Source: Bosea sp. 29B (GTDB taxonomy: Bacteria; Pseudomonadota; Alphaproteobacteria; Rhizobiales; Beijerinckiaceae). From it: a DNA stretch of 64,000 nt. This document shows, one piece after another, positions 8,522-16,465 of the stretch. Each line of letters opens with the position of its first letter. Position 1 is the stretch's first letter. The DNA lies in assembly GCF_902506165.1 (NCBI RefSeq), contig NZ_LR733817.1, positions 1,224,255 through 1,288,254 on the forward strand, given 5' to 3'. Under the pieces are notes generated by a model. It made no database searches. It worked only from the letters and a program-made list of their open reading frames with translations, and was not told the DNA's origin. Both the position numbers and the translations under genes were made by a program.

Positions 8522-8851
8522 TCAGCCGACCGTCAGCTTGTTCTTCGAGGTGTATTCCGAGCCGTCGTCATCCTTCCAGGTGAAGGTGAACTCGCCCGAT
8601 TCCGTCGCCTTGAAGAAAAATGACTGGTAGGGATTGGCTGAAATCGCCGAGAACCAGTCGGCCGAGAAGACCGGCTTGCCGTTGAAGCTCGCCGAGAACT
8701 TGTTGATGATCTTGCGCGGGATGGTCTCGCCCTTGGCGTCCTTGCGCTGGCCGGATTCCATCTCGTGCGAGATCAGCGTCTTGATCTCGATGATCTCACC
8801 GGCTGTGGCCTTGGCCGGAACGCGCACGCGCGGCGTGGGCTTGGTGGTCAT
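8522..8851 (-). CDS. soxZ: Thiosulfate-oxidation carrier subunit SoxZ
   Basis: 109-aa Ig-like partner of SoxY. There is no signal peptide, as is usual, because SoxZ travels through the Tat system as a complex with SoxY. The conserved opening RVRVPAKATAGEIIEIKTLISHEMESG and the closing GEFTFTWKDDDGSEYTS are diagnostic. It lies 45 bp after soxY, in the same leftward operon. Confidence 0.95.
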   Translation of the reverse strand: MTTKPTPRVRVPAKATAGEIIEIKTLISHEMESGQRKDAKGETIPRKIINKFSASFNGKPVFSADWFSAISANPYQSFFFKATESGEFTFTWKDDDGSEYTSKNKLTVG

Positions 8852-8896
8852 GGTGTTTCCTCGCCTTGTTCTGGTCGGTGACGATGATGCCGGGCG

Positions 8897-9361
8897 TCAG
8901 CCGCCGCAGCCGCCGATCGTGACCTTGATGTTGGCCTTGGCCGTATGCAGCGCGCCGTTCGACATCTCGGCGACGCAAATGATGTCCTGCGTCTGTGCGA
9001 GCCGCATGCGCGTCGCGGCCGAGGCCTTTCCGCAGGCCGGGGTGAACTGGTAGCTGACGACGCCCGGCAGCGGGTTGCCTTCGGCGAAGACGTGCACGGC
9101 CTTGACGTAGTCGGCCTCCGTCATCGGGCTCTCGATCTCGACATTGATCGGCACGACCAGGCCGTTCTCGGCGATCTCGGGCACGTCGAGCTTGATCTTG
9201 CCGGAGGCCATCGGCTTGTCGCCGTAGAGCTTCTTGATCTCGGCGGCGACCGCCTTCTCGTCGGCGAAGGCGAGCTTCGGCGCGATCGCGGCGGCAGCAA
9301 GAGCCCAGGCGGCGGCCTTCACCGCATCGCGGCGCGACAGCGTCGACGGTTGGATTTGCAT
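8897..9361 (-). CDS. soxY: Thiosulfate-oxidation sulfur carrier SoxY
   Basis: 154-aa covalent sulfur carrier. The twin-arginine signal is SRRDAVKAAAWALAAA (9-24). The C-terminus is the swinging arm GGCGG (150-154), whose Cys152 carries the sulfur intermediates through the Sox cycle. Two further cysteines (in FTPACGKA and DIICVAE) lie in the core domain. It is the first gene of the leftward operon, divergent from soxA across a 170-bp regulatory gap. Confidence 0.96.
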   Translation of the reverse strand: MQIQPSTLSRRDAVKAAAWALAAAAIAPKLAFADEKAVAAEIKKLYGDKPMASGKIKLDVPEIAENGLVVPINVEIESPMTEADYVKAVHVFAEGNPLPGVVSYQFTPACGKASAATRMRLAQTQDIICVAEMSNGALHTAKANIKVTIGGCGG

Positions 9362-9531
9362 GCGGGGCTCCTCCCTGGAATTCGTCTCGTTTTAACGCTT
9401 GACGGCGCCGCGCCGGGTCGCCAATCATTTGCACGTATCGTGATATTGTTTTTTGTGAATGTAAAGCCCCCGAGAGGGCCGGCGACGAGATCGCAGGATA
9501 AGCGGTCCCGGAGGAAACGAAAGGGCGAGGG
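9362..9531. promoter_or_regulatory. Divergent soxY / soxA promoter region with AT-rich operator candidate
   Basis: This 170-bp gap separates the two sox operons and must hold both promoters. It contains an AT-rich island at about 9421-9466, within which the 12-mer ATATTGTTTTTT (9443-9454) is identical to the minus-strand sequence at 14648-14659 in the bigR/yeeE divergent promoter. A shared binding site for one of the two ArsR-type sulfur regulators is inferred. Exact -35/-10 boxes cannot be assigned with confidence. Confidence 0.5.
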
Positions 9532-10365
9532 ATGAAGCTTCCGATCCTCGGAGCGGCCGCATTGGCGGCCGTCATGATAGTCGCGGGCGGGCCGCTGACC
9601 GCGCAGTCGCCGCCGCAGGACGACAGCGAGAAGGAGATCGAGCGCTATCGCCAGATGCTCTCGGACCCGTTCTCGAATCCGGGCTTCCTGGCGGTCGATC
9701 GCGGCGAAGCGCTGTGGGCCGAGAAGCGCGGCACCAAGAACGTCTCGCTGGAGGGCTGCGATCTCGGCGAGGGGCCGGGCAAGCTCGAAGGCGCCTTCGC
9801 CAAGCTGCCGCGCTATTTCGCCGACGCCGACAAGGTGATGGACACCGAGCAGCGCCTGCTCTGGTGCATGGACAAGCTGCAGGGGCTCGACACCAAGGAT
9901 GTGGTCCTGCGGCGCTTCTCGGGCCCGGCGCGGGCATCCGATATGGAGGACCTCGTCGCCTTCATCGCCAACAAATCGAGCGAGATGAAGATCCAGCCGC
10001 AGCTCTCCCATCCCAAGGAGAAGGAGATGGCGGCGGTCGGCGAGGCTCTGTTCTACACCCGCGGCGGCGTCAACGACTTCTCCTGCGCCACCTGCCATGC
10101 CGAGGAAGGCAAGCGCATCCGCCTGCAGGGCCTGCCCAACCTCTCGGTCAAGGGCAAGACCGCACAGGAGACGATGGGCTCCTGGCCGACCTACCGGGTC
10201 TCGCAGAGCGCACTCCGGACGATGCAGCACCGGCTTTGGGATTGCTATCGCCAGCAGCGCTGGCCGGTGCCGGAATACGGCTCGGAGGCCCTGACCGCGC
10301 TCACCGTCTTCCTGCAGAAGCAGGCCGAAGGCGGTGAGATCAAAGTTCCGTCGATCAAGCGCTGA
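9532..10365 (+). CDS. soxA: L-cysteine S-thiosulfotransferase subunit SoxA, monohaem type
   Basis: 277-aa c-type cytochrome that, with SoxX, oxidatively joins thiosulfate to the SoxY cysteine. A Sec signal peptide occupies residues 1 to about 24. The only CxxCH is CATCH (185-189). The active-site haem-ligand cysteine is Cys238 in [11 protein letters not shown]. Cys76 and Cys112 sit where dihaem SoxA proteins carry the N-terminal haem and probably form a disulfide, so this is the monohaem class. It is preceded by GGAGGAAACG about 30 bp upstream and GCGAGGG immediately before the ATG. Gene order is A then X, rather than X-Y-Z-A-B. Confidence 0.95.
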   Translation: MKLPILGAAALAAVMIVAGGPLTAQSPPQDDSEKEIERYRQMLSDPFSNPGFLAVDRGEALWAEKRGTKNVSLEGCDLGEGPGKLEGAFAKLPRYFADADKVMDTEQRLLWCMDKLQGLDTKDVVLRRFSGPARASDMEDLVAFIANKSSEMKIQPQLSHPKEKEMAAVGEALFYTRGGVNDFSCATCHAEEGKRIRLQGLPNLSVKGKTAQETMGSWPTYRVSQSALRTMQHRLWDCYRQQRWPVPEYGSEALTALTVFLQKQAEGGEIKVPSIKR

Positions 10366-10376
10366 GGGGAAACGTC

Positions 10377-10985
10377 ATGATCAGGACACTCATTCCCTTC
10401 GCAGTAGTGCTCCTCGCAGCAGGCGGGGCCGGCGCACAGGAGCGCCCGTCGCAGGCCGTGATCGACGCTTATCTGAAGTCGACCTTCGGCAAGGCCTCGG
10501 CCGAATGGCAGGCCAGGATCAAGCCGGACGACTCGCTTTCGGTCTGCAACACGACCCGCAACAACCCGTCCTCGGCCGACTCCGAGGCGATGCTGAAGCG
10601 CGAGAGCGCCCGCGTCGTCTACCCTGCCGACGGCAAATTCCTCGGCGACTGGAAGAAGGGCTATCAGGTCGCCAATAACGGCCGTGGCGGCCAGTTCTCC
10701 GACCCGCCCGGCACGGTCGCCGGCGGCAACTGCTTCGCCTGCCACCAGCTCGACCCGAAGGAAGTGAGCTACGGCACGCTGGGGCCGAGCCTCGCCGCCT
10801 ATGGCAAGGACCGGAAATACGATCCGGAGACAATCAAGGACGCCTACACGAAGATCTACAATTCGATGGCGGTGGTGCCCTGCTCGAACATGCCGCGCTT
10901 CGGCGTGAACAAGGTGCTCGACGAGCAGCAGATCAAGGACGTGATGGCCTATCTCTTCGATCCGGAATCGCCGGTGAACAAGTAG
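10377..10985 (+). CDS. soxX: Sulfur oxidation c-type cytochrome SoxX
   Basis: 202-aa partner of SoxA. The signal peptide ends GAGA-Q (about 20). The single haem motif is CFACH (119-123) and the distal methionine is in CSNMPRFG. About 90 residues precede the haem domain, so this is a long SoxX form, and an extra cysteine lies at position 57 (SVCNTT). It starts 11 bp after soxA with a good ribosome site (GAGGGGAAACGTC before the ATG), so the two are co-transcribed. Confidence 0.93.
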   Translation: MIRTLIPFAVVLLAAGGAGAQERPSQAVIDAYLKSTFGKASAEWQARIKPDDSLSVCNTTRNNPSSADSEAMLKRESARVVYPADGKFLGDWKKGYQVANNGRGGQFSDPPGTVAGGNCFACHQLDPKEVSYGTLGPSLAAYGKDRKYDPETIKDAYTKIYNSMAVVPCSNMPRFGVNKVLDEQQIKDVMAYLFDPESPVNK

Positions 10986-11010
10986 GGGCAGCCGGCATTG
11001 CGGCCACATC

Positions 11011-11101
11011 CGTCATTGCGAGCGCAGCGAAGCAATCCAGGGGGACGTAGCGCTCTGCCGCTCCTGGATTGCTTCGTCGGCTTCGCCTCCTCGCAATGAC
11101 G
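11011..11101. repeat. Palindromic intergenic repeat with CGTCATTGCGAG ends
   Basis: A 91-bp imperfect inverted repeat. The left arm begins CGTCATTGCGAGCGCAGCGA and continues to CAATCCAG; the right arm mirrors it and ends CTCGCAATGACG. The type is widespread in alphaproteobacterial intergenic regions. It would form a long hairpin after soxX and could attenuate read-through into the next gene. Confidence 0.85.
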
Positions 11102-11157
11102 ACTAGGGAACCGCCGCCTTTGGAACTCACTGCACCGATCGATCCTCGGAGCGCTCC

Positions 11158-12048
11158 ATGCTGACGCGTCGCCTGTTCGTCACCGCCGGAGCCTGCGCCC
11201 TGGCCTCACCGGCCCTGGCGCAGGTCGTCGCGACGCTCGGCTCCGGCGAGGAGACGCTGACCGTCCTCAGCGACGGCAGCTTCGAGTTGCCGCTCTCGAT
11301 GCTGGCGCGCGATATCGCGCCGGCGGAGCTCGCCGCCGAGGCGAAGCAGACCGGACCGACGCGTTCGGTCCTCAACGTCACCTGCCTGAAGCGCGGCAAG
11401 GACGTCATCCTGTTCGATTGCGGCTCAGGCGCGAACTTCCTGGCGGGTTCCGGCAAGCTCGGCGAGAGCCTGAAGACGGCGGGGATCGAGCCCGATGCGG
11501 TGACGCATGTGCTGTTCACGCATCTCCATCCCGACCATTTCTGGGGCGCGCTCGACGAGTTCGACAGCCCGCTCTTTCCCAATGCGCGCTGGCTGGTGGC
11601 AGCGCCTGAGATCGGCTTCTGGAGCGATCCCAAGGTCTATGCCGGCCTGCCCGAGGATCGCCACGCCTTCGCCGCCGGGGCGCAGCGCATCGCCAAGGAG
11701 CTCGGCGACAAGCTCGAACGGGTCGAGCCCGGCCGCGAATGGCTGCCGGGGATCGAGGCGGTGGCGACGCCCGGCCATACGCCGGGCCATGTCTCGTTCG
11801 CCTTCAAGGCAGCTGGCGGGCCGGTGATGGTGCTCGGCGATGCGCTGACGCATCCGCTGATCTCGTTCACGCGACCGGACTGGCGCCCGGCCTCCGACCA
11901 TGACGCCGATCTCGCCGTCGCGACGCGGCGCAAGCTGCTCGACCGGCTCAGCCAGGAGAAGACGCAGATCATCGGCTACCACCTGCCCGGCGCGGTCGGG
12001 CGCGTTGAGCGGCAGGGCACGGCCTATCGCTTCATCGCGGCGACCTGA
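11158..12048 (+). CDS. Metallo-beta-lactamase-fold hydrolase, SoxH-like
   Basis: 296 aa. A signal peptide (MLTRRLFVTAGACALASPALA) predicts export. The metal site is THLHPDHFWG (121-130), followed by TPGHTPGHVSF and GDALTH, a complete MBL-fold ligand set. Exported MBL proteins of this kind (SoxH and relatives) accompany sox genes, but their substrate is not established. It lies downstream of soxAX on the same strand beyond the 91-bp palindrome, and its stop directly abuts the convergent rhodanese gene. Confidence 0.8.
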   Translation: MLTRRLFVTAGACALASPALAQVVATLGSGEETLTVLSDGSFELPLSMLARDIAPAELAAEAKQTGPTRSVLNVTCLKRGKDVILFDCGSGANFLAGSGKLGESLKTAGIEPDAVTHVLFTHLHPDHFWGALDEFDSPLFPNARWLVAAPEIGFWSDPKVYAGLPEDRHAFAAGAQRIAKELGDKLERVEPGREWLPGIEAVATPGHTPGHVSFAFKAAGGPVMVLGDALTHPLISFTRPDWRPASDHDADLAVATRRKLLDRLSQEKTQIIGYHLPGAVGRVERQGTAYRFIAAT

Positions 12049-12657
12049 TCAACCGCGCAGGTAGAATTTCGCCTTGTCGGGCTTGAAGGTCCAGGGCAAC
12101 CCGGCATTGCGCCAACCGTTCACGCTGCGCCGGCCTTCCGGCGAGAGATCGCCCTCGAAGCCCTCATACTGGTTATAGGCCTGGGTGAAGCCGGCCTCGG
12201 CGAGCTTGTCGACCGCCCGCGCCGAGCGATCGCCCGAGCGGCACATGACGATGACGCGGTCGGTCTTGGCGAGGCCTTTCGCCGCCAGCAGCCGGCCGAC
12301 ATCCTGTGAGAAGGTCGCATTCGCTTCGAGCTTGTAGCGGCCTTCCTTGTCGTCCCAGTCCCAGAACTCGGTGACATCGACGAAGGGCACATTGCCGTCG
12401 ATCGCCGGCGCCCAGCCGGTGAACATCATCTCGGCGCGGGTGCGGACATCGACGAACAGGGTTTTCGTGCCCTCGCGCGCCACCACATCGGCCGCCTCCC
12501 GCGGAGTCATGTAAAGGCCGAGCGTGGTCTGCTTGGCCTTGGCGATACCGGCCTGCGGGCCGGCTGCCGGTGCAGCCTGCTGCGCCTCGGCGCGAACAGT
12601 GATGCCGGCGATGGCCGCCCCGGCTGCGAGCGTCAGGGCATTCCTGCGGTTCATCAT
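12049..12657 (-). CDS. Exported rhodanese-like sulfurtransferase
   Basis: 202-aa single-domain rhodanese. The N-terminus MMNRRNALTLAAGAAIAG resembles a twin-arginine or Sec signal, followed by an Ala/Gln linker. The active-site loop is CRSGDRS with Cys139; the CRSGxRS loop is typical of thiosulfate/persulfide sulfurtransferases. It probably moves sulfane sulfur in the periplasm. It lies leftward after the persulfide dioxygenase, an association also common in BigR-type operons. Confidence 0.85.
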   Translation of the reverse strand: MMNRRNALTLAAGAAIAGITVRAEAQQAAPAAGPQAGIAKAKQTTLGLYMTPREAADVVAREGTKTLFVDVRTRAEMMFTGWAPAIDGNVPFVDVTEFWDWDDKEGRYKLEANATFSQDVGRLLAAKGLAKTDRVIVMCRSGDRSARAVDKLAEAGFTQAYNQYEGFEGDLSPEGRRSVNGWRNAGLPWTFKPDKAKFYLRG

Positions 12658-12746
12658 GCTGTCCTCATCGATCGAGATTCGTCATCTGGTTTCGGGCAAG
12701 CGCCATCCTCGGCTGGATTGGCCGACAGAGTGGCCGCGGGAGCTCG

Positions 12747-13640
12747 TCACAAGCTGTTCAGCGGAACCCTGAGGAAGCGCTTGCCGCTCTCGTCCGGCTG
12801 CGGCAGCTCGCCGGCCTTCATGTTCACCTGCAGCGAGGGGATGATCAGCCTGGGCATGGCGAGCGTCGCGTCGCGCGCCTCGCGCATCGCGACGAACGCG
12901 TCCTCGCCAATGCCGTCGCGGACATGGATGTTATGCTCGTGCTGCTCTGCGACCGTCGTCTCCCAGCGGATCTCGCGGCCGTTCGGGCCATAGTCATGGC
13001 ACATGAACAGGCGGGTCTGCGGCGGCAGCGCCAGCACCCGCTGGATCGAGCGGTAGAGCGTGCGCGCGTCGCCGCCCGGGAAGTCGGCCCGGGCCGAGCC
13101 GCCATCCGGCATGAACAGCGTGTCGCCAACGAAGGCGGCATCACCGACCACATGGGTCATGCAGGCCGGGGTATGGCCGGGCGTATGCATGGCGAAGGCC
13201 TTCAGGCCGCCGATCGCATAGCTGTCGCCGTCGGCAAAGAGATGGTCGAACTGGCTGCCGTCGCGCTGGAACGCGGTGCCCTCGTTGAAGATCTTGCCAA
13301 AAGTCTCCTGGACGATGGTGATCCGCTCGCCGATGCCGATCCTGCCGCCAAGCTTGTCCTGGATATAGGGCGCGCCGGAGAGGTGATCGGCATGGACATG
13401 GGTCTCGATCAGCCATTCGACCGCGAGCTCGCGTTCGCGGACGTAAGCGATGACCTTGTCAGCGGAATCATAGGTGATCCGGCCAGAGGCATAGTCGATG
13501 TCCATCACCGAATCGACGATGGCGCAGATGTTCGAGCCGGGATCCTTGACGACATAGCTGACCGTGTTCGTCTGTCCGTCGAAGAAGGCGGTGATCTCGG
13601 GCTTGGTCGACAGGTCGACCGGGTGCGGTATCGCGGCCAT
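12747..13640 (-). CDS. Persulfide dioxygenase-like MBL-fold protein (Blh/ETHE1 family)
   Basis: 297 aa and without a signal peptide, so cytoplasmic. The metal motif is ETHVHADHLSGA (79-90), then HTPGHTPACM, VGDTLFMPDGG and MCHDYGP, the pattern of the iron-dependent persulfide dioxygenase group including Blh of BigR operons. The expected reaction is oxidation of glutathione persulfide to sulfite, which detoxifies sulfide-derived persulfides. It is the third gene of a leftward operon after two half-size YeeE genes, divergent from a BigR-like repressor. Confidence 0.87.
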   Translation of the reverse strand: MAAIPHPVDLSTKPEITAFFDGQTNTVSYVVKDPGSNICAIVDSVMDIDYASGRITYDSADKVIAYVRERELAVEWLIETHVHADHLSGAPYIQDKLGGRIGIGERITIVQETFGKIFNEGTAFQRDGSQFDHLFADGDSYAIGGLKAFAMHTPGHTPACMTHVVGDAAFVGDTLFMPDGGSARADFPGGDARTLYRSIQRVLALPPQTRLFMCHDYGPNGREIRWETTVAEQHEHNIHVRDGIGEDAFVAMREARDATLAMPRLIIPSLQVNMKAGELPQPDESGKRFLRVPLNSL

Positions 13641-13650
13641 GTTTCCCTCC

Positions 13651-14112
13651 TCAGGCCCGGCTCTGCTCGGCCGGTCGAATGGAAGCGCCAGCGGCCCTCG
13701 CGAGCCCGCGGGCGATGATCATGCCGGCGAGCATCGCTGCGAGGAAGGTCAGCGCCGGCACGCCGCCGGTCAGCGCCGCGACCAGGGCCGGGCCGGGACA
13801 GAAGCCCGCGAGCCCCCAGCCGATGCCGAACAGGACAGCGCCGGTGACCAGTCGTGCATCCGGTCGGCCGGCACTCGGCAGGGCGAAGCGCTCGGCGAAC
13901 AGCGGGCGACCTCGGGCGAAAGCGAGCCGATAGCCAAGCATGGTGACGGCGATGCCGCCAGCCATGACGAAGAGCAGGCTGGCGTCCCAGCGCCCGGCCG
14001 GGATGGCGGCGAGATCGAGGAAATTCAGCACCTTCGCCGGGTTCGACATGCCGGCAAGGATCAACCCGAGGCCGAAGATCAGGCCGATGGCGAACTGGAC
14101 GAGGATCGACAT
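13651..14112 (-). CDS. Half-size YeeE/YedE (DUF6691-type) membrane protein
   Basis: 153 aa with about four membrane segments. The conserved cysteine is in GWGLAGFCPGPALVA, the C-half signature of YeeE-type sulfur-compound channels. The start at 14112 (MSILVQFAIGLIFG) lies 8 bp after the partner YeeE half, so the two are co-translated. Together they resemble the split YeeE pair found with BigR and persulfide dioxygenase in plant-associated bacteria, proposed to move sulfite, thiosulfate or related anions across the inner membrane. Confidence 0.83.
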   Translation of the reverse strand: MSILVQFAIGLIFGLGLILAGMSNPAKVLNFLDLAAIPAGRWDASLLFVMAGGIAVTMLGYRLAFARGRPLFAERFALPSAGRPDARLVTGAVLFGIGWGLAGFCPGPALVAALTGGVPALTFLAAMLAGMIIARGLARAAGASIRPAEQSRA

Positions 14113-14120
14113 GGCCGGCC

Positions 14121-14597
14121 TCACAGCAGGTGCCGAACGACGAAGACGGTCGCGATCGCACTCGCCATGAAGGTCGCGACGGCGATCAGCGAGCGCAACG
14201 ACAGGCGCGACAGGCCGCAAATGCCGTGGCCCGAAGTGCAGCCATTGCCCCAGACCGAGCCGAAGCCGACGAGCAAGCCGGCGATGACGAGGACCGGGAT
14301 AGTCGCGGCGATCTGCGGAGCCGGCCAAGCCGATCCTGCAGCATAGACGACAAGGGGTGCGAGCACGAGACCAGCGACGAAGGCGAGACGCCCGCCGGTC
14401 TCGCCGTCCGCATCCGACGGCAAGAGGCGCGAGACGATGCCGCTGATGCCGGCGATCCGGCCCTGGAACAGCATCAGCAGCGCCGCCGCCAGGCCGATCA
14501 TGCCGCCGCCGACGAACGAGGCCACGGGGGTGAACGTGGTCTCGATCATCTCAGCGCCACTCCGCAGGGCGACGGGTGCGATTGCCGGAATCGACAT
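14121..14597 (-). CDS. Half-size YeeE/YedE membrane protein
   Basis: 158 aa from 14597, or 142 aa from the internal ATG at 14549 (MIETTFTPVASFVGGG), which begins like typical family members. Neither start has a strong ribosome site. It has about four membrane segments. The conserved cysteine and glycine motif is GNGCTSGHGICGLSRLS, the N-half YeeE signature for passing thiosulfate-like anions. First gene of the leftward persulfide operon, divergent from the ArsR repressor at 14658. Confidence 0.83.
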   Translation of the reverse strand: MSIPAIAPVALRSGAEMIETTFTPVASFVGGGMIGLAAALLMLFQGRIAGISGIVSRLLPSDADGETGGRLAFVAGLVLAPLVVYAAGSAWPAPQIAATIPVLVIAGLLVGFGSVWGNGCTSGHGICGLSRLSLRSLIAVATFMASAIATVFVVRHLL

Positions 14598-14657
14598 TGA
14601 CCATGGCCATCTCCTGCACTATCGAATTCCGAATATCAGATATATAGAAAAAACAAT
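14598..14657. promoter_or_regulatory. Divergent bigR / yeeE promoter with operator candidates
   Basis: A 60-bp AT-rich gap in otherwise GC-rich DNA. It contains the perfect 11-bp palindrome ATATCAGATAT (14633-14643) and, partly overlapping the bigR start, AAAAAACAATAT (14648-14659), the reverse complement of a 12-mer in the soxY/soxA promoter. An ArsR repressor bound here would control both its own gene and the persulfide operon. Confidence 0.6.
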
Positions 14658-15008
14658 ATGTCAATCGCAACGCCACCTGCCGCCGAAGCGCCCGCGAGCC
14701 CGCCGATCCGCGAGGCGGCCGCGCTTCTCGCCGCCATGGCCAGCCCGCGCCGGCTCACCATCCTCTGCCGGCTCGTCGAGGGCGAGGCGGGGGCCGCCGA
14801 ACTGGCAGAGATCACCGGATTGAGCCCGGCTGGCGTCGCTTCGCATCTGGCGCAGTTGCGCCGGCTCGGGCTGATCGCCGCACGGCGGCGCGGCATCGCA
14901 GTCTTCTTCTCGCTTGCCAGCGACGAGGCGAAGGCCGTGCTGGAGACGTTGCACGCGCTTTATTGCGCGCCGGCACGGGCCATCAGCCGCGCTGCCACAG
15001 CCCCCTGA
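14658..15008 (+). CDS. bigR: BigR/SqrR-type ArsR repressor with persulfide-sensing cysteine pair
   Basis: 116-aa winged-helix dimeric regulator. The recognition region is AELAEITGLSPAGVASHLAQLRRLGLI and the wing is RRRGIAVFFSL. Cys37 (TILCRL) and Cys103 (ALYCAP) are 66 residues apart, the same separation as the Cys41/Cys107 pair of SqrR. In those proteins persulfide links the cysteines and releases DNA. It is divergent from the YeeE-YeeE-persulfide dioxygenase operon. Its 3' end overlaps the convergent SoxT-like gene by 26 bp. Confidence 0.87.
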   Translation: MSIATPPAAEAPASPPIREAAALLAAMASPRRLTILCRLVEGEAGAAELAEITGLSPAGVASHLAQLRRLGLIAARRRGIAVFFSLASDEAKAVLETLHALYCAPARAISRAATAP

Positions 15009-16056
15009 TCGAGCCTTCCACCAGGAAGGCGATGCCGATCCGCGCGCCGATCATCATGCCGGCGATCGCCAGCGGCCAGGACAGGGCCAGCATCGAGCCG
15101 GCCGAGATACCCTGCCCGATCGTGCAGCCACCGGCGAGTACGCCGCCGCCGCCCATCAGCACAGCGCCGAGGAGATGGCGGCGCATCTCGCGGTCATCGT
15201 CGAACGCTTCCCAGCGGAATTCGCGGTCATAGAGCGCCGACAGGAATGAGCCGAGCGTCACGCCGGCGAGCGTGCCGATCCCGAATTCGAGCAGGGCCGA
15301 GGGCACGCTCAGCACGGCATAGAGCGCCCGCCCGACCGGCGAGACGAAGGTCAGGCTCTGCGCCCGCGGCACGGTGTCGAAGGCATCGACGGCGACGCCG
15401 GTCACCCACCAGCCGGCGACCACAGCGAGGCCGAGCGTCGCCCCAGCGAGCAGCAATCGTGGCGAACGCCGCAGCCGCGGGTCGATGGCGACGATGGCGA
15501 TCAGGGCGAGCGCGCCGGCAGCGGTGATCAGGACACGTGCAGCCGGGGCGCCGAGATAGCTCAGGATGCCGGCAAGGTCGCCCTTGAGGCCGCCGGGCAG
15601 CGGCCAATAGACCTTCTCCAGCACCTCGATCCGGATCGGCGCAAACATGCCGCGCAGCGTCGCATAGGCGACCGCGCCGAACACCATCATCACGATCAGG
15701 CTGCGCAGGTCGCCCGAGCCGAGCCGGATCAGCGAGCCGAAGCCGCAGGTGCCGACCAGCGCCATCCCGAGACCGAACAGCGTGCTGCCGACCGCGATCG
15801 ACAGCCAGGGCAACGCCGGCTGGACATAGGTGGAATTGGCGGGGTCGAGCAGATGCAGCCCGATCAGCGCTTGCGTGCCGATGAGCGCGATCGCCAGTGC
15901 AAGGCCGAAGATCCTGAGGCGGCGAGTGTCGCCGCCCATCCAGGCATCCTCGACCGCGCCGAAGGAGCACAGCCGGGCGCGGCGGACGGTGAACCCACAG
16001 GCGGCACCCACGGCCACGCCCGCCAGTGCCGCGCCCCAGGCCGGCAGCTCGATCAT
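14983..16056 (-). CDS. Full-length YeeE/YedE transporter, SoxT-like
   Basis: 357 aa with about nine or ten membrane segments. Conserved cysteine motifs are RRARLCSFGAVEDAW, VGTCGFGSLIRLGSGDLRS and GGCTIGQGISAGSML, the three-part signature of full-length YeeE thiosulfate channels. Related SoxT proteins are encoded beside SoxR and are linked to import or sensing of sulfur compounds. It lies 28 bp after soxR in a leftward soxS-soxR-soxT-like operon. The locus thus encodes both split and fused YeeE forms, one on each side of bigR. Confidence 0.84.
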   Translation of the reverse strand: MIELPAWGAALAGVAVGAACGFTVRRARLCSFGAVEDAWMGGDTRRLRIFGLALAIALIGTQALIGLHLLDPANSTYVQPALPWLSIAVGSTLFGLGMALVGTCGFGSLIRLGSGDLRSLIVMMVFGAVAYATLRGMFAPIRIEVLEKVYWPLPGGLKGDLAGILSYLGAPAARVLITAAGALALIAIVAIDPRLRRSPRLLLAGATLGLAVVAGWWVTGVAVDAFDTVPRAQSLTFVSPVGRALYAVLSVPSALLEFGIGTLAGVTLGSFLSALYDREFRWEAFDDDREMRRHLLGAVLMGGGGVLAGGCTIGQGISAGSMLALSWPLAIAGMMIGARIGIAFLVEGSIRGLWQRG

Positions 16057-16084
16057 GGCAGTCGCCGATGAAGGCGGTGGATGC

Positions 16085-16465
16085 TCACGATTTTCCGGCT
16101 TCGGTTCCGGGCGGATTGCAGAAGATGTCGTAGATCACGGCGATGACGCGTCGGACATCGTCGCTGGCGAGGCTGTAATAGATTGCCTTGCCGTCGCGGC
16201 GGGTGGTGACGAGCTGGTCGAGGCGCAGGCGCGCGAGCTGCTGCGAGACCATGGGCTGGCGCAGCGAGAGCAGGTTCTCGAGCTCGGTCACGGTGCGCTC
16301 CCGCTCGGCCAGCAGGCAGAGCAGCAGCAGCCGGTTCTCATGCGAGAGGGCTTTCAGGAAATCGCTGGCCTTGCGGGCCTTGCGCATCAGCTGGTCAAGC
16401 TCGGGCGAGAACTCGGCGCCATCGCGCAGTTCAGTTTCGAGCGCTTTCGAGACGATCGCGGTCAT
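16085..16465 (-). CDS. soxR: ArsR-family regulator SoxR
   Basis: 126-aa winged-helix repressor of sox genes. The DNA-reading region is VTELENLLSLRQPMVSQQLARLRLDQLV and the wing RRDGKAIYYSLAS. Cys50 (LLLLCLLAE) and Cys116 (YDIFCNPP) are again 66 residues apart, matching the BigR-like protein nearby and suggesting thiol or persulfide sensing. The start overlaps the soxS stop (ATGA at 16462-16465), so it is translationally coupled. Confidence 0.88.
   Translation of the reverse strand: MTAIVSKALETELRDGAEFSPELDQLMRKARKASDFLKALSHENRLLLLCLLAERERTVTELENLLSLRQPMVSQQLARLRLDQLVTTRRDGKAIYYSLASDDVRRVIAVIYDIFCNPPGTEAGKS

Noticed and set aside
4791..8583. Plus-strand open frames opposite soxB, soxC and soxD (4791-6542, 6796-8583)
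   Set aside because: Antisense shadows of strongly supported sox genes.
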